A DNA stretch of 10,707 nucleotides from DATLGB01 sp038318085 (GCA_038318085.1 JBBQBV010000129.1:1-10707); one strand, 5' to 3'; counted from the first letter of the stretch, positions 1-6,994 are shown. Made by a program: numbers and translations. Notes: generated by a model from the sequence alone, not told the origin.

Positions 1-182
1 CGGGGACGCCGGCCACGCAGAAGCAGGATCTCGCCGAGGCGGCGGTGGCCGTCAGCGACCCGGCCCGGCTGTCATCCGCCGCTCGGGACGCGTTGCGCTA
101 CGGCGGCATCGCGGTCGGACTCGCCGGCCTCGTCGCGCTCGGGCTCGCGCTCAGGGCCTTTGCGCGGCCCGAGCCCGCGTGA
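1..182 (+). CDS. C-terminal end of a membrane-anchored protein, family unknown (partial)
   Basis: The reading frame is open from base 3 to a TGA at 180-182 and gives about 59 residues; the 5' end lies outside the window. The visible part is an Ala-rich polar stretch (GTPATQKQDLAEAAVAVSDP) followed by one hydrophobic segment of about 20 residues (GGIAVGLAGLVALGLALRAF). It ends in a short charged tail (ARPEPA), which suggests a C-terminal transmembrane helix. Third codon positions are strongly G/C, as expected for a real gene here. It runs tail to tail with the CooC-like ATPase gene, whose stop codon lies about 73 bp further on. The family cannot be named from this fragment and no function is proposed. 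Confidence 0.6.
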   Translation, partial: GTPATQKQDLAEAAVAVSDPARLSSAARDALRYGGIAVGLAGLVALGLALRAFARPEPA

Positions 183-255
183 GGCCGCTGCGTCTCGTGG
201 TCGCGATCGCGACCGCTTCGGGCAGCGACCTCCACCGCCCCGCCCTGTCGCCAGG

Positions 256-993
256 TCAGGCCGCGACGGGCGTCGCGGTCAGCCGCTCCGCGAGGGCCAC
301 GATGGCAGCGACGCCCGGAGAGGCGGCGTCGAGGTCGATCGGCGCCGTCCCCTCGCGGTCGGCCGCCACGATGACCGGGTCCTCCGGGATCACGATCAGC
401 TCGTGACCGCCGAGCGCCGCTCGCATCAGTTCGACGTCGGAGTCGTCGCGGACGCGGTTGGCCAGCACGATGATCTCCGCGACGTCGGAGGCGAGCTCGA
501 TCGCCCGGCGGGCGACCTCGAGCGACTTCGCGGTCGGGTTGGCCACGACGAGGACGACGTCGGCGTGGCCGGGCTCCAGCCGCTCGAGCGTGCCCAGCCC
601 GGCCTCGAGATCGCAGATCACCGTGCGCTCGCCGTGCTCGAGGTCGCGGACGAGGTTCTCGGGGTTGACGCCGCAGCACTGGCAGCCGGGGTTGATGACG
701 TCCAGCCGCGACGCCACGACCAAGCGCACGCCGTCGGGCGCGTCGGCACCGAAGCGCTCGACGAGGCCCTCGAGCGTCGGCTCGTGCCCGGCCTCCCCGG
801 CGGCGACGGCCTGGCGCGCGGCGAGCAGCAGGTCGGTCTGCTCGGCGCCCACGCCGAGCGAGACGCCGAGCATCGGGTTGACGTCGGCGTCGAGCGCGAG
901 CACGACATGGCCCGTACGGGCGAGGGCGCGGGCGACGGTCCCCGACACGGTCGTCTTGCCCACGCCGCCCTTGCCGGCGACCGCGATCTTCAC
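256..993 (-). CDS. CooC/MinD-type P-loop ATPase (nickel/CO-dehydrogenase-maturation-like)
   Basis: The product has 245 residues. Residues 7-14 (GKGGVGKT) form a deviant Walker A motif with the signature lysine K8 of the MinD/ParA/CooC group. D35-A-D37 follows strand 2, a Walker-B-like CDLEAG lies at 127-132, and the motif CQCC at 104-107 sits where CooC proteins carry the CxC metal-binding pair. Proteins of this family are cytoplasmic dimeric ATPases; characterised CooC helps insert nickel into CO dehydrogenase. The substrate here is unknown because no dehydrogenase gene is in view. The start is GTG at 991-993, with GAAGG about 12 bases upstream; the nearby ATG is out of frame. Length matches the family (about 250). 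The gene is divergent from the FG-GAP gene, and a degraded paralogue lies at 3454-3895. The P-loop class is sure; the CooC role is a family-level inference. Confidence 0.85.
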   Translation of the reverse strand: MKIAVAGKGGVGKTTVSGTVARALARTGHVVLALDADVNPMLGVSLGVGAEQTDLLLAARQAVAAGEAGHEPTLEGLVERFGADAPDGVRLVVASRLDVINPGCQCCGVNPENLVRDLEHGERTVICDLEAGLGTLERLEPGHADVVLVVANPTAKSLEVARRAIELASDVAEIIVLANRVRDDSDVELMRAALGGHELIVIPEDPVIVAADREGTAPIDLDAASPGVAAIVALAERLTATPVAA

Positions 994-1044
994 CGGCGCA
1001 TCACGCCTTCGAGCCTACACGCACCCGGCCGTGGCCGTCAGGAT

Positions 1045-1059
1045 CGTGATCGGGTCACG
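1045..1059. promoter_or_regulatory. Small inverted repeat in the divergent spacer
   Basis: CGTGA and TCACG arms are separated by five bases (TCGGG). It lies between the start of the ATPase gene and the FG-GAP promoter, so it could be a weak operator for the minus-strand gene. Short arms like this occur by chance, and no clear minus-strand promoter was found nearby. Confidence 0.2.
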
Positions 1060-1069
1060 CGGTCAGCAC

Positions 1070-1082
1070 ACGCACAGTGCGT
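1070..1082. promoter_or_regulatory. Palindrome abutting the -35 box, candidate operator
   Basis: ACGCACAGTGCGT is a perfect 13-base palindrome (6-bp arms, one central base). It ends directly before the TTGACA at 1083-1088. A regulator bound here could contact RNA polymerase at the FG-GAP promoter or block the divergent ATPase gene. The position is suggestive, but no matching site was seen elsewhere in the window and the regulator is unknown. Confidence 0.4.
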
Positions 1083-1111
1083 TTGACATAGAGCGGTCTG
1101 ATCGGCGTTAT
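1083..1111 (+). promoter_or_regulatory. Sigma70-like promoter of the FG-GAP gene
   Basis: A consensus -35 box TTGACA (1083-1088) is followed by a 17-base spacer and a moderate -10 box CGTTAT (1106-1111). Transcription would start near 1118 and leave a leader of about 50 bases before the ATG at 1170. A perfect TTGACA is uncommon in such GC-rich DNA, which makes this the best promoter candidate in the window. Confidence 0.5.
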
Positions 1112-1169
1112 GGCCGGCCTCGAACCGCTAGCTTCCACGCGGCTTCGATCTCGAGTGGAAGGCGCATGC

Positions 1170-3185
1170 ATGCGAAGTGCCCGGTTGTTGACGGTCCCGG
1201 CAGTGTTGGCGGCGATGGCGTTCGGCGCGCCCCCAGCCCTCGCGGCGACGCCCACCACCCCGTACGACCTCACCTCGGTCGACACGCCCTTCCCGCAGCT
1301 CAAGGGTCGCTTCGGGGAGCGCCACGCCGCCACCGGCGACATCGACGGCGACGGGGTCAACGACTACTTCATCGGCGACCTCAGCGAGGACGTCGGGACC
1401 TTGCCGAACGCTGGTCGGGTGTACGCGATCAGCGGCAAGACCCGCGCGGTGATCTACAGTGTTCTCTCACCGGAGATGCAGGCCGGCGCGCAGTTCGGCT
1501 TCTTCATCAGCGTCCTCGGCGACGTCGACGGCGACGGCAGCAGCGACCTCGCGGTCGGCACCGACGGCCAGGACGTCAGGGCCTCCGGCCAGTCATGCAT
1601 GATCCCGGATCCGCCGGCCCCGCCGCCCCCGGGATGCAACGACGGTCAGGGCAAAGCCTGGGTCTTCAGCGGAAAGACGGGCACGCTCCTGTACGCCGTC
1701 AACAACCCCGACCCGCAGGCCGACAGCCGCTTCGGGTCGAGGATCGGCCGCGCGGGCGACGTCAACGGCGACGGGGTGCCCGAGTCGATCATGGGCGCCT
1801 CGAACAACGACGTGCCGGCAGGCTGCGGCAACGTGTCTGGCGCCATCCCGAACGGATGCCGCGTAGACCAGGGGCAGGCCTACATCTTCGACGGCAAGGA
1901 CGGCAGCCTCGTCCGGAGGCTGAATGTGCCGCCCGCCGATCAGACCCCCGCGACCTGCTCCGGGGACTGCGGCGGCCTGGGCCTGTCGGTCCAGGGTCCC
2001 GGCGACGTGAACGGTGACGGGGTCACCGACCAGCTCGTGGACGCCGGCAGCCTCAGCCTGACGGCCGCAGGTGCCGCGTGCACCTCTGGCGCCGCCGACT
2101 GCAACGGCGGTCAGGGGGCGATGTACCTCTTCAGCGGAAGCACCGGCGATCTGCTGGCGCGGATCGACGACCCCACGCCTGAAGCGGGCGCCACGTTCGG
2201 GTTCCAGGACGCAGCGCCCCTGGCGCCCGGCGACGTCAACGGCGACGGCCGCGCCGACCTCTACGCCAACGGCTTCACGCAGACCGGCCCGGCCGGAGCC
2301 GACGCGGGGCGCATCTGGGTCTTCGACGGCAAGGCGACCGTCGACAGCCCGGCCATCCACGGGAAGGTGCTGTACGAGCCGAAGGACCCGACCCCGACCC
2401 AGGGCGGTCAGTGCTGCTTCTCGCTCGACAAGACCGACTACAACAAGGACGGGACTCCCGACCTCTACGTCGGCCAGTCGCCGCACCACCTGCAGAGCGC
2501 CGGTCGCGTGGACCAGAGCGGCGGCACCTACGTCTTCGACGGCCGGGATGGATCGCCGCTGAAGTCGCTCGAGCTGCCCCTGGGCATCGGGCAGATGGGC
2601 GCAGGCATCTTCGACAACCTGGGGTCGAACCTCGGCTGGAGCGTGGCCGCCCCCGGTGATCTCAATGGCGACGGCGAGCCGGACTACGTCGCCGGCGCGA
2701 CGTTCCAGGACACCCCGGCCAACCAGGACGAGGGAAAGGCGTTCGTCTTCTTGTCGGGCAAGTCACCGGCGGTGACGCCGACGGCTTCGCCGGCGCCGAC
2801 GCCGACGCCGACGGCCACGCCACCGTCCAGCACCAAGCGCGCGAATGCGCGCCTCGTGGTGCGGGTCACCCCCAAGCGCGATCGGACGCTGCCCTACCGC
2901 TACACGGCCCGGGCGCGGGTCATCGTGCCCAAGGGCCGGTCGAAGAAGACGCTGTGCGGGGCCGGCGGCAAGGTCTCGATCCAGTCCAAGCGCGGCAAGC
3001 GGACGATCTCGACGCGGCGCAAGACGATCAGCAGGTCCTGCACGGCCAAGATCCGCCTGAAGTTCGCCGTCGCCCGCCGGCTCGGCCGCCACCGCCCGGT
3101 GACGCTCAAGATGACCGGGCGCTTCACCGGCAACAAGCGCCTCAAGTCCGACAAGGCCAAAGCGGTCCACGTCAAGGCCGGCTGA
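1170..3185 (+). CDS. Secreted seven-bladed FG-GAP (integrin-alpha-like) beta-propeller protein
   Basis: The product has 671 residues. The ATG at 1170 is preferred over an in-frame ATG at 1110: it has GGAAGG eight bases upstream, lies behind the promoter at 1083, and opens a signal peptide (MRSARLLTVPAVLAAMAFGA, cleavage after ALA at 25). Seven FG-GAP repeats follow, each with a calcium-loop motif DxDGDG or variant, beginning at D57, D118, D197, D279, D355, D423 and D497. That number closes one propeller. A Pro/Thr linker at about 532-555 leads to a basic beta-rich C-terminal domain (556-671), probably wall or surface associated. All twelve cysteines fall in close pairs (143/156, 219/230, 263/267, 304/311, 415/416, 596/624), which fits disulphides outside the membrane. 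The role is likely adhesion or ligand binding; the partner is unknown. A hairpin terminator follows 15 bp after the stop. Confidence 0.9.
   Translation: MRSARLLTVPAVLAAMAFGAPPALAATPTTPYDLTSVDTPFPQLKGRFGERHAATGDIDGDGVNDYFIGDLSEDVGTLPNAGRVYAISGKTRAVIYSVLSPEMQAGAQFGFFISVLGDVDGDGSSDLAVGTDGQDVRASGQSCMIPDPPAPPPPGCNDGQGKAWVFSGKTGTLLYAVNNPDPQADSRFGSRIGRAGDVNGDGVPESIMGASNNDVPAGCGNVSGAIPNGCRVDQGQAYIFDGKDGSLVRRLNVPPADQTPATCSGDCGGLGLSVQGPGDVNGDGVTDQLVDAGSLSLTAAGAACTSGAADCNGGQGAMYLFSGSTGDLLARIDDPTPEAGATFGFQDAAPLAPGDVNGDGRADLYANGFTQTGPAGADAGRIWVFDGKATVDSPAIHGKVLYEPKDPTPTQGGQCCFSLDKTDYNKDGTPDLYVGQSPHHLQSAGRVDQSGGTYVFDGRDGSPLKSLELPLGIGQMGAGIFDNLGSNLGWSVAAPGDLNGDGEPDYVAGATFQDTPANQDEGKAFVFLSGKSPAVTPTASPAPTPTPTATPPSSTKRANARLVVRVTPKRDRTLPYRYTARARVIVPKGRSKKTLCGAGGKVSIQSKRGKRTISTRRKTISRSCTAKIRLKFAVARRLGRHRPVTLKMTGRFTGNKRLKSDKAKAVHVKAG
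2773..2822. repeat. GACGCC-type low-complexity tract encoding the Pro/Thr linker
   Basis: Tandem GACGCC-like hexamers inside the FG-GAP gene encode alternating Thr-Pro residues of the interdomain linker. The same kind of tract occurs in inverted orientation at about 3340-3439, in the minus-strand remnant. The pair could act as a substrate for slippage or recombination. Confidence 0.55.
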
Positions 3186-3199
3186 GGCCCCGATGCGAC

Positions 3200-3227
3200 G
3201 GGCGCGGCGGGGATTCCCGCCGCGCCC
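3200..3227 (+). terminator. Strong GC hairpin terminator after the FG-GAP gene
   Basis: A perfect 12-bp stem (GGGCGCGGCGGG, loop GATT, then its complement) starts 15 bases after the TGA at 3183-3185. There is no T-tract, which is common for actinobacterial terminators. Being symmetric, it could also stop transcription arriving on the minus strand. Confidence 0.75.
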
Positions 3228-3256
3228 GCGCGCCAGGGACGACAGGATCCCCGCCG

Positions 3257-3439
3257 CCGCGTCGTGAACTTGAAGGGCTTCTTGCGGTCGCGCTTGGGCC
3301 TGACCGTCGCTGAGAGGCGTGGCGTCTTATGGACCGTCGGCGGAGGCGTCACCGTCGGCGTCCCCGTCGCAGTCGGCGTCAGGATCATGTATGGGGGCGT
3401 CGCGGTCGGCGTGACCGTCGCGGTCGCCGTCGGCGTCGG
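3257..3439 (-). pseudogene. Remnant of a second FG-GAP-type gene: Pro/Thr linker and start of its C-terminal domain
   Basis: Read on the minus strand from about 3439 down to 3257, the sequence encodes a Thr/Pro/Ala-rich stretch (PTPTATATVTPT, then TPTATGTPTVTPPPT) followed by RLSATVRPKRDRKKPFKFTTR. The intact FG-GAP protein has a Pro/Thr linker followed by RLVVRVTPKRDRTLPYRYTAR, so order and sequence match. The similarity stops at 3257, after the first strand of the C-terminal domain; the rest of that domain is missing. All seven propeller repeats are missing upstream, where the sequence passes directly into the ATPase remnant. There is no plausible start, signal peptide or ribosome site. It is best read as a gene relic, not a small protein. 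Confidence 0.65.
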
Positions 3440-3453
3440 TCGGCGTCGCCACC

Positions 3454-3895
3454 TTGAACCCGGGCCGTCAGTGCTGCGGCGTGAACCCCGAGAACCTCGT
3501 CCGCGATCTCGAGCATGTCAAGCGCACGGTGGTCTGCGACCTGGAGGCTGGCCTCGGCACGCTCGAACGGGCTCGAACGCGGTCAGGTCGACGTCGTGCT
3601 CGTCGTCGCCACCCCGACCGCAAAGGCCTTGGAGGTCGTCCGTCGCGCGGTGGGGCTCGCCTCCGACCTCGCCGAGGTCATCGTCCTCGCCAACCGCACC
3701 CGCGACGACGCGGACGTCGAGCTCGTGCGCGAGGCCCTCGGCGACGGCGAGTTGGTCGTCATCCCCGAGGATCCGGTCATCGCCGCAGCCGACCGCGAGG
3801 GCACCGCCCCGATCGACCTCGACCCCGGAGCCCCCGGCGTCGCCGCCCTCGTGCGGCTCGCCGATCGCCTCGCCGGCGCCGCCGTCCCGGCCTGA
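3454..3895 (+). pseudogene. 5'-truncated, frameshifted paralogue of the CooC-like ATPase
   Basis: From about 3457 (NPGRQCCGVNPENLVRD) to the TGA at 3893-3895 the sequence aligns without gaps to residues 101-245 of the ATPase at 256-993. By hand count about 112 of 145 residues are identical, provided one extra G in the run 3569-3571 is ignored. Upstream of that run the homology is in the frame of 3454, downstream in the frame of 3515. The first 100 residues, including Walker A and the DAD motif, are absent, so ATPase activity is impossible. The first Cys of the CQCC motif is Arg here (CGT at 3466-3468). A TTG at 3454 could serve formally as a start but has no ribosome site. Differences are mostly conservative, so the copy was probably under selection before it decayed. 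Confidence 0.85.
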
Positions 3896-3911
3896 GCCGG
3901 AGGCGCCGGCT
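3895..3911 (+). terminator. Short hairpin at the end of the ATPase remnant
   Basis: AGCCGG and CCGGCT arms flank a five-base loop and overlap the last base of the stop codon at 3893-3895. The 6-bp stem is short and has no T-tract. It may be a leftover terminator of the decayed gene. Confidence 0.3.
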
Positions 3912-3921
3912 GGTCCCTGGG

Positions 3922-3955
3922 CAACGGTTGCCGCCACCGTGGCGGCTGCTCGTTG
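3922..3955. terminator. Nested hairpin between the ATPase remnant and the LuxR-type gene
   Basis: An inner stem GCCGCCA/TGGCGGC (3930-3936 with 3940-3946) with a three-base loop sits inside outer arms CAACG (3922-3926) and CGTTG (3951-3955). It lies about 75 bp before the regulator gene and could end transcription entering from the left. A TTGACC at 3953-3958 overlaps its right edge, but no convincing -10 box follows at the right spacing. Confidence 0.4.
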
Positions 3956-4030
3956 ACCGGCGCGGAGACGAACCGCTAAGGGAGCCAAACACTTACCCAA
4001 CGAGGTGCGGGGGCTCATAGTTCGGAATGC

Positions 4031-6856
4031 ATGGCGCACGAAGCCCCGCCGTCCCGCCAGCCGAAGGCGGTGACCCACGACCTCCCCGCGCCCGTCAGCA
4101 GCTTCCTCGGCCGGGCTAGGGAGCTTTCGGAGCTGGCGGACCTGCTCCAACGCGCCCGCCTTCTCACCCTTACGGGCCCCCCGGGCGTCGGCAAGACCCG
4201 GCTCGGCTTGGAGACGGCCCGCGCGTTCGCCGAGCGCCACTCCGAAGGCGCGCGGCTCGTGGACCTCGCTCCGATCGGCGAGCCGTCGCTGGTTGCGCAG
4301 GCGCTTGCGTCGTCGCTGTCCGTGCAGGAATCGCCGGGCACCAGCTTGATGGATTCCGTGATCGCCCGGCTCCGCCGGCGACCGCCGCTGCTCGTCCTCG
4401 ACAACTGCGAGCACCTGGTGGAGGCCTGCGCGAAGATGGTCGACGGCCTGCTGCGCGAGTGCCCAGAGCTCTCGGTCCTGACGACCAGCAGGGAGCCCCT
4501 CGCGATCATGGGAGAGCACGTGTGGCACGTCCCGCCGCTCTCCGTGCCGGCCGGCGCTGAGTCGACGGGGCCCGAGTCGCTGATGGGCTACGAGGCGGCG
4601 CAGCTGTTCGTCGAGCGCGCGCTCGCCGTGCAGCCGGACTTCGCCCTCAGCGGAGACGTGGCCTCGGCCATCGCAGCGATCTCGATCCGTCTCGACGGCC
4701 TCCCGCTGGCGATCGAGCTGGCCGCCGCGCACGTCGAGATGCTCACCCCCGCGCAGATCGCAAGCCGCCTGGACGACCGCTTCGGCCTCCCAGCCAGGGG
4801 CACCCGCGGCGGCATGCCGCGCCACAAGACCCTCCGGGCGGCGCTCGACTGGAGCCACGACCTCCTCCCCGCAGCCGAGCGGGCTCTGTTGAGGCGGCTT
4901 TCGGTCTTCGCCGGAGGCTTCTGCGTCGACGCGTGCCGGGCCGTCTGCGTGGGCGGCGAGGTCGAGGACGCGAACGTCCTCGATCTGCTCGCCCGGCTCG
5001 TGGCGAAGTCGCTCGTCGTCGCGGAGACCGCCAACGGGCCGACGGCCCGCTACAGGCTCCTGGAGACGATCAGGGAGTACGCGGCCAGTCGACTCGAGGA
5101 GTCGCGCGAGGCGGACGGCGTCCGGGAGACGCACGCGCGCTGCTACCTCGAGCTCGCCGAAACGGCGGAAGACGAGCTCACCGGCCCCTCGCAGGTGCGC
5201 TGGCTCAAGCTCCTCGACACCGAAGGCGCGAACTTCCGCTGCGCCCTCGACTGGTCACGCGCCCACGGGAGGAGCGAGTGGGCGCTGCGCCTCGTGGGCG
5301 CGTTGATCTTGTTCTGGCGCGTGCGCTGCCGCTTTCGCGAGGGTCGCGAGCTGCTCGAGGCGGTGAGCGAGGAGCTCGACGGCGAGGCAGCTCCGGAGTT
5401 GCGCGCCAAGGCGCACTGGGGCGCCGGGTTCCTGAGGTACATGGCGGGCGAGCTCGAACGCGCGCGCCCGGCGCTCGAGGAGAGCCTCGCCGCGTTCCAG
5501 GAACTCGGGGACGCCCGCGGCTCTGCCCGGGCGCTGCTGATCCTCGGCCACTCCCCGTATTACCACGATCTCCCGGAGCAGCTCACGCTCCTCGAGGAGA
5601 GCGCACGCCTCGCCCGTACGGCAGGCGACACCTGGTGTCTCGCCCACGCGCTCGGTGCCGTGGGGGATGCGCACGTCAGGGTCAACGACATGCGGCCCGC
5701 CCGCCCGTGGTTCGAGGAGTGCCTCGCGGTGGCGCGCGGGGCCGGGGACATGCAGGGCATGCGCTACGGACTGGTCGGGCTGGGATTCGTCGCGGTGGTG
5801 CAGGGGGACTACGATGAAGCGGAGTTCCTCCTCGAGGAGGCTAGGGCGATTGCCGGCGAGCTCGAGGAGGATCTCGTCGTCTCCAACGCCCTGTCCGCCC
5901 TCGGTCTTCTGGCGCTCGGGCGTGGCGACTACGTTCGCGTGCAGGAGCTTTTCGAAGAAGCCCGAGCGACGCTGCCCGAGGCCGCACCGCGCGGCGAGAT
6001 CCTTGGCCCGCTCCTGGGGCTGGCCAGGGTGGCTCACGCCCGGGGGGACCACCGGCGTGCTCGCGCGCTCCTCGAGGAGGTACAGGTTCGCGCACGCCCC
6101 GGGATCTCGGTGCCAGGACTCCAGTGGATGGGCGAGCTGGCGGCCGACGAGGGTGACCTGGGTGGGGCGCGTGCCCTGTTCGAGGAGGCTCTCGAGCGCT
6201 CGGATGAGCGCAACAAGCTGGCGACCGCCCGGGCGCTGCACGGGCTCGGTCAGCTCGCGCGGGCCGACGGCGACGCGAGGCGAGCGGCGATGCTCCACGA
6301 CGAGGCGCTTGGATTGCGTTGGGAGGTCAGCGCGGCACCGGATGTCGCAGCCTCGCTTGAGGCGCTTGGCGGACTCGCCGCCGAGCCGGGTCGCTGCGAG
6401 CATGCCGCCCGGCTGCTCGGCGCCGCGCAGGCCCTCCGCGACCGAGGCGGCTACGCGCGTGCGCCGTGGGAGTCAGCGCGCCACGCTGCCGCCGTGGCGC
6501 TGATCCGCGATGAGCTGGGCGACGAGACGTCCGAGGCCGCCTTCAGCCACGGCAGGGAGCTGTCCATCGATCAGGCGGTGCTACAGGCATCGAAGGGACG
6601 GAAGCGTCGCGGGCGGCCCGCGAGTGGCTGGTCCAGCCTCACCGAGACCGAGCAGCGGGTGGCGGAGCTGGTCGCGGAGGGCCTGACCAATCCCCAGATC
6701 GCACAGCGCCTGTTCATCGCGCTCGCGACAGTCAAATCGCACCTGTCAAACATCTTCTCCAAGCTGGGCATCGCCAGGCGCAGGGAGCTGGAACTCGAGG
6801 TCCGCCGCCAGGGACAGCTAACAGCGGACTCACCTGCGACGCGTAACGGGGCGTAG
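4031..6856 (+). CDS. STAND-type ATPase/TPR transcriptional regulator with C-terminal LuxR helix-turn-helix
   Basis: The product has 941 residues. Walker A is GPPGVGKT (49-56), Walker B LLVLDNCEH (120-128), the TTSRE sensor motif lies at 151-155, GLPLAIEL at 223-230 and LDWSHDLL at 272-279. Together these mark the NB-ARC-like ATPase of the predicted-ATPase/LAL regulator group. Residues of about 385-830 are helical TPR-like repeats (recurring GDxxxARxLxEEA). A LuxR/GerE DNA-binding domain fills about 870-925 (LTETEQRVAELVAEGLTNPQ, then TVKSHLSNIFSKLGI). Such proteins are cytoplasmic switches that bind a ligand or partner, exchange nucleotide and activate transcription. The ATG at 4031 is the only Met before the ATPase domain; the ribosome site is weak (a G-run about 17 bases upstream). 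No ligand can be inferred. The four exported-protein genes downstream on the same strand are possible targets. Confidence 0.92.
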   Translation: MAHEAPPSRQPKAVTHDLPAPVSSFLGRARELSELADLLQRARLLTLTGPPGVGKTRLGLETARAFAERHSEGARLVDLAPIGEPSLVAQALASSLSVQESPGTSLMDSVIARLRRRPPLLVLDNCEHLVEACAKMVDGLLRECPELSVLTTSREPLAIMGEHVWHVPPLSVPAGAESTGPESLMGYEAAQLFVERALAVQPDFALSGDVASAIAAISIRLDGLPLAIELAAAHVEMLTPAQIASRLDDRFGLPARGTRGGMPRHKTLRAALDWSHDLLPAAERALLRRLSVFAGGFCVDACRAVCVGGEVEDANVLDLLARLVAKSLVVAETANGPTARYRLLETIREYAASRLEESREADGVRETHARCYLELAETAEDELTGPSQVRWLKLLDTEGANFRCALDWSRAHGRSEWALRLVGALILFWRVRCRFREGRELLEAVSEELDGEAAPELRAKAHWGAGFLRYMAGELERARPALEESLAAFQELGDARGSARALLILGHSPYYHDLPEQLTLLEESARLARTAGDTWCLAHALGAVGDAHVRVNDMRPARPWFEECLAVARGAGDMQGMRYGLVGLGFVAVVQGDYDEAEFLLEEARAIAGELEEDLVVSNALSALGLLALGRGDYVRVQELFEEARATLPEAAPRGEILGPLLGLARVAHARGDHRRARALLEEVQVRARPGISVPGLQWMGELAADEGDLGGARALFEEALERSDERNKLATARALHGLGQLARADGDARRAAMLHDEALGLRWEVSAAPDVAASLEALGGLAAEPGRCEHAARLLGAAQALRDRGGYARAPWESARHAAAVALIRDELGDETSEAAFSHGRELSIDQAVLQASKGRKRRGRPASGWSSLTETEQRVAELVAEGLTNPQIAQRLFIALATVKSHLSNIFSKLGIARRRELELEVRRQGQLTADSPATRNGA

Positions 6857-6893
6857 GTCGATGCGGACCGGGCGCCGCATTCCCGCGGAGGGG

Positions 6894-6931
6894 AGCGAAA
6901 GATCAGCCGACCGGTTGGTTGATCTCTCGCT
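6894..6931. terminator. Large imperfect palindrome after the LuxR-type gene
   Basis: Two 19-base arms meet without a spacer (6894-6912 and 6913-6931). Sixteen positions pair perfectly, two form G-U pairs in RNA and one is an A-C mismatch. It starts 38 bases after the TAG at 6854-6856 and would form a strong hairpin. Its right arm contains TTGATC, a possible -35 box for the next gene, so it could be a terminator, an operator or both. Confidence 0.5.
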
Positions 6932-6946
6932 GGGTCTCCGTATGGT
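6919..6946 (+). promoter_or_regulatory. Possible promoter for the exported-protein genes
   Basis: TTGATC (6919-6924) and TATGGT (6941-6946) are spaced by 16 bases, about 50 bases before the ATG at 6995. The -35 box lies inside the right arm of the palindrome at 6894-6931, which would allow a bound regulator to control it. Both boxes are imperfect. Confidence 0.35.
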
Positions 6947-6994
6947 GCGGCTGGCATGGGATTCGCGACGAACTTCAACAGGGGCGGGCAGCAC

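Noticed and set aside
458..2017. Long plus-strand open frame across the ATPase gene and into the FG-GAP gene
   Set aside because: Its product is Arg/Ser/Pro-rich with no domain, it is antisense to the clear ATPase and out of frame with the FG-GAP gene. Such frames are expected in very GC-rich DNA.
3340..3439. Possible CRISPR or tandem-repeat array
   Set aside because: The repetition is a short GTCGGC-type hexamer pattern that encodes a Pro/Thr linker on the minus strand; there are no spacers or regular repeat units.
3264..3956. Plus-strand open frame of 230 codons between the FG-GAP and LuxR-type genes
   Set aside because: It reads through the antisense of the Pro/Thr linker (Val/Gly repeats) and then the wrong frame of the ATPase remnant.
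3518..5134. Minus-strand open frame of 538 codons opposite the ATPase remnant and LuxR-type gene
   Set aside because: The product is low-complexity and basic, shows no motif, and lies opposite the well-supported Walker A and B region of the regulator.
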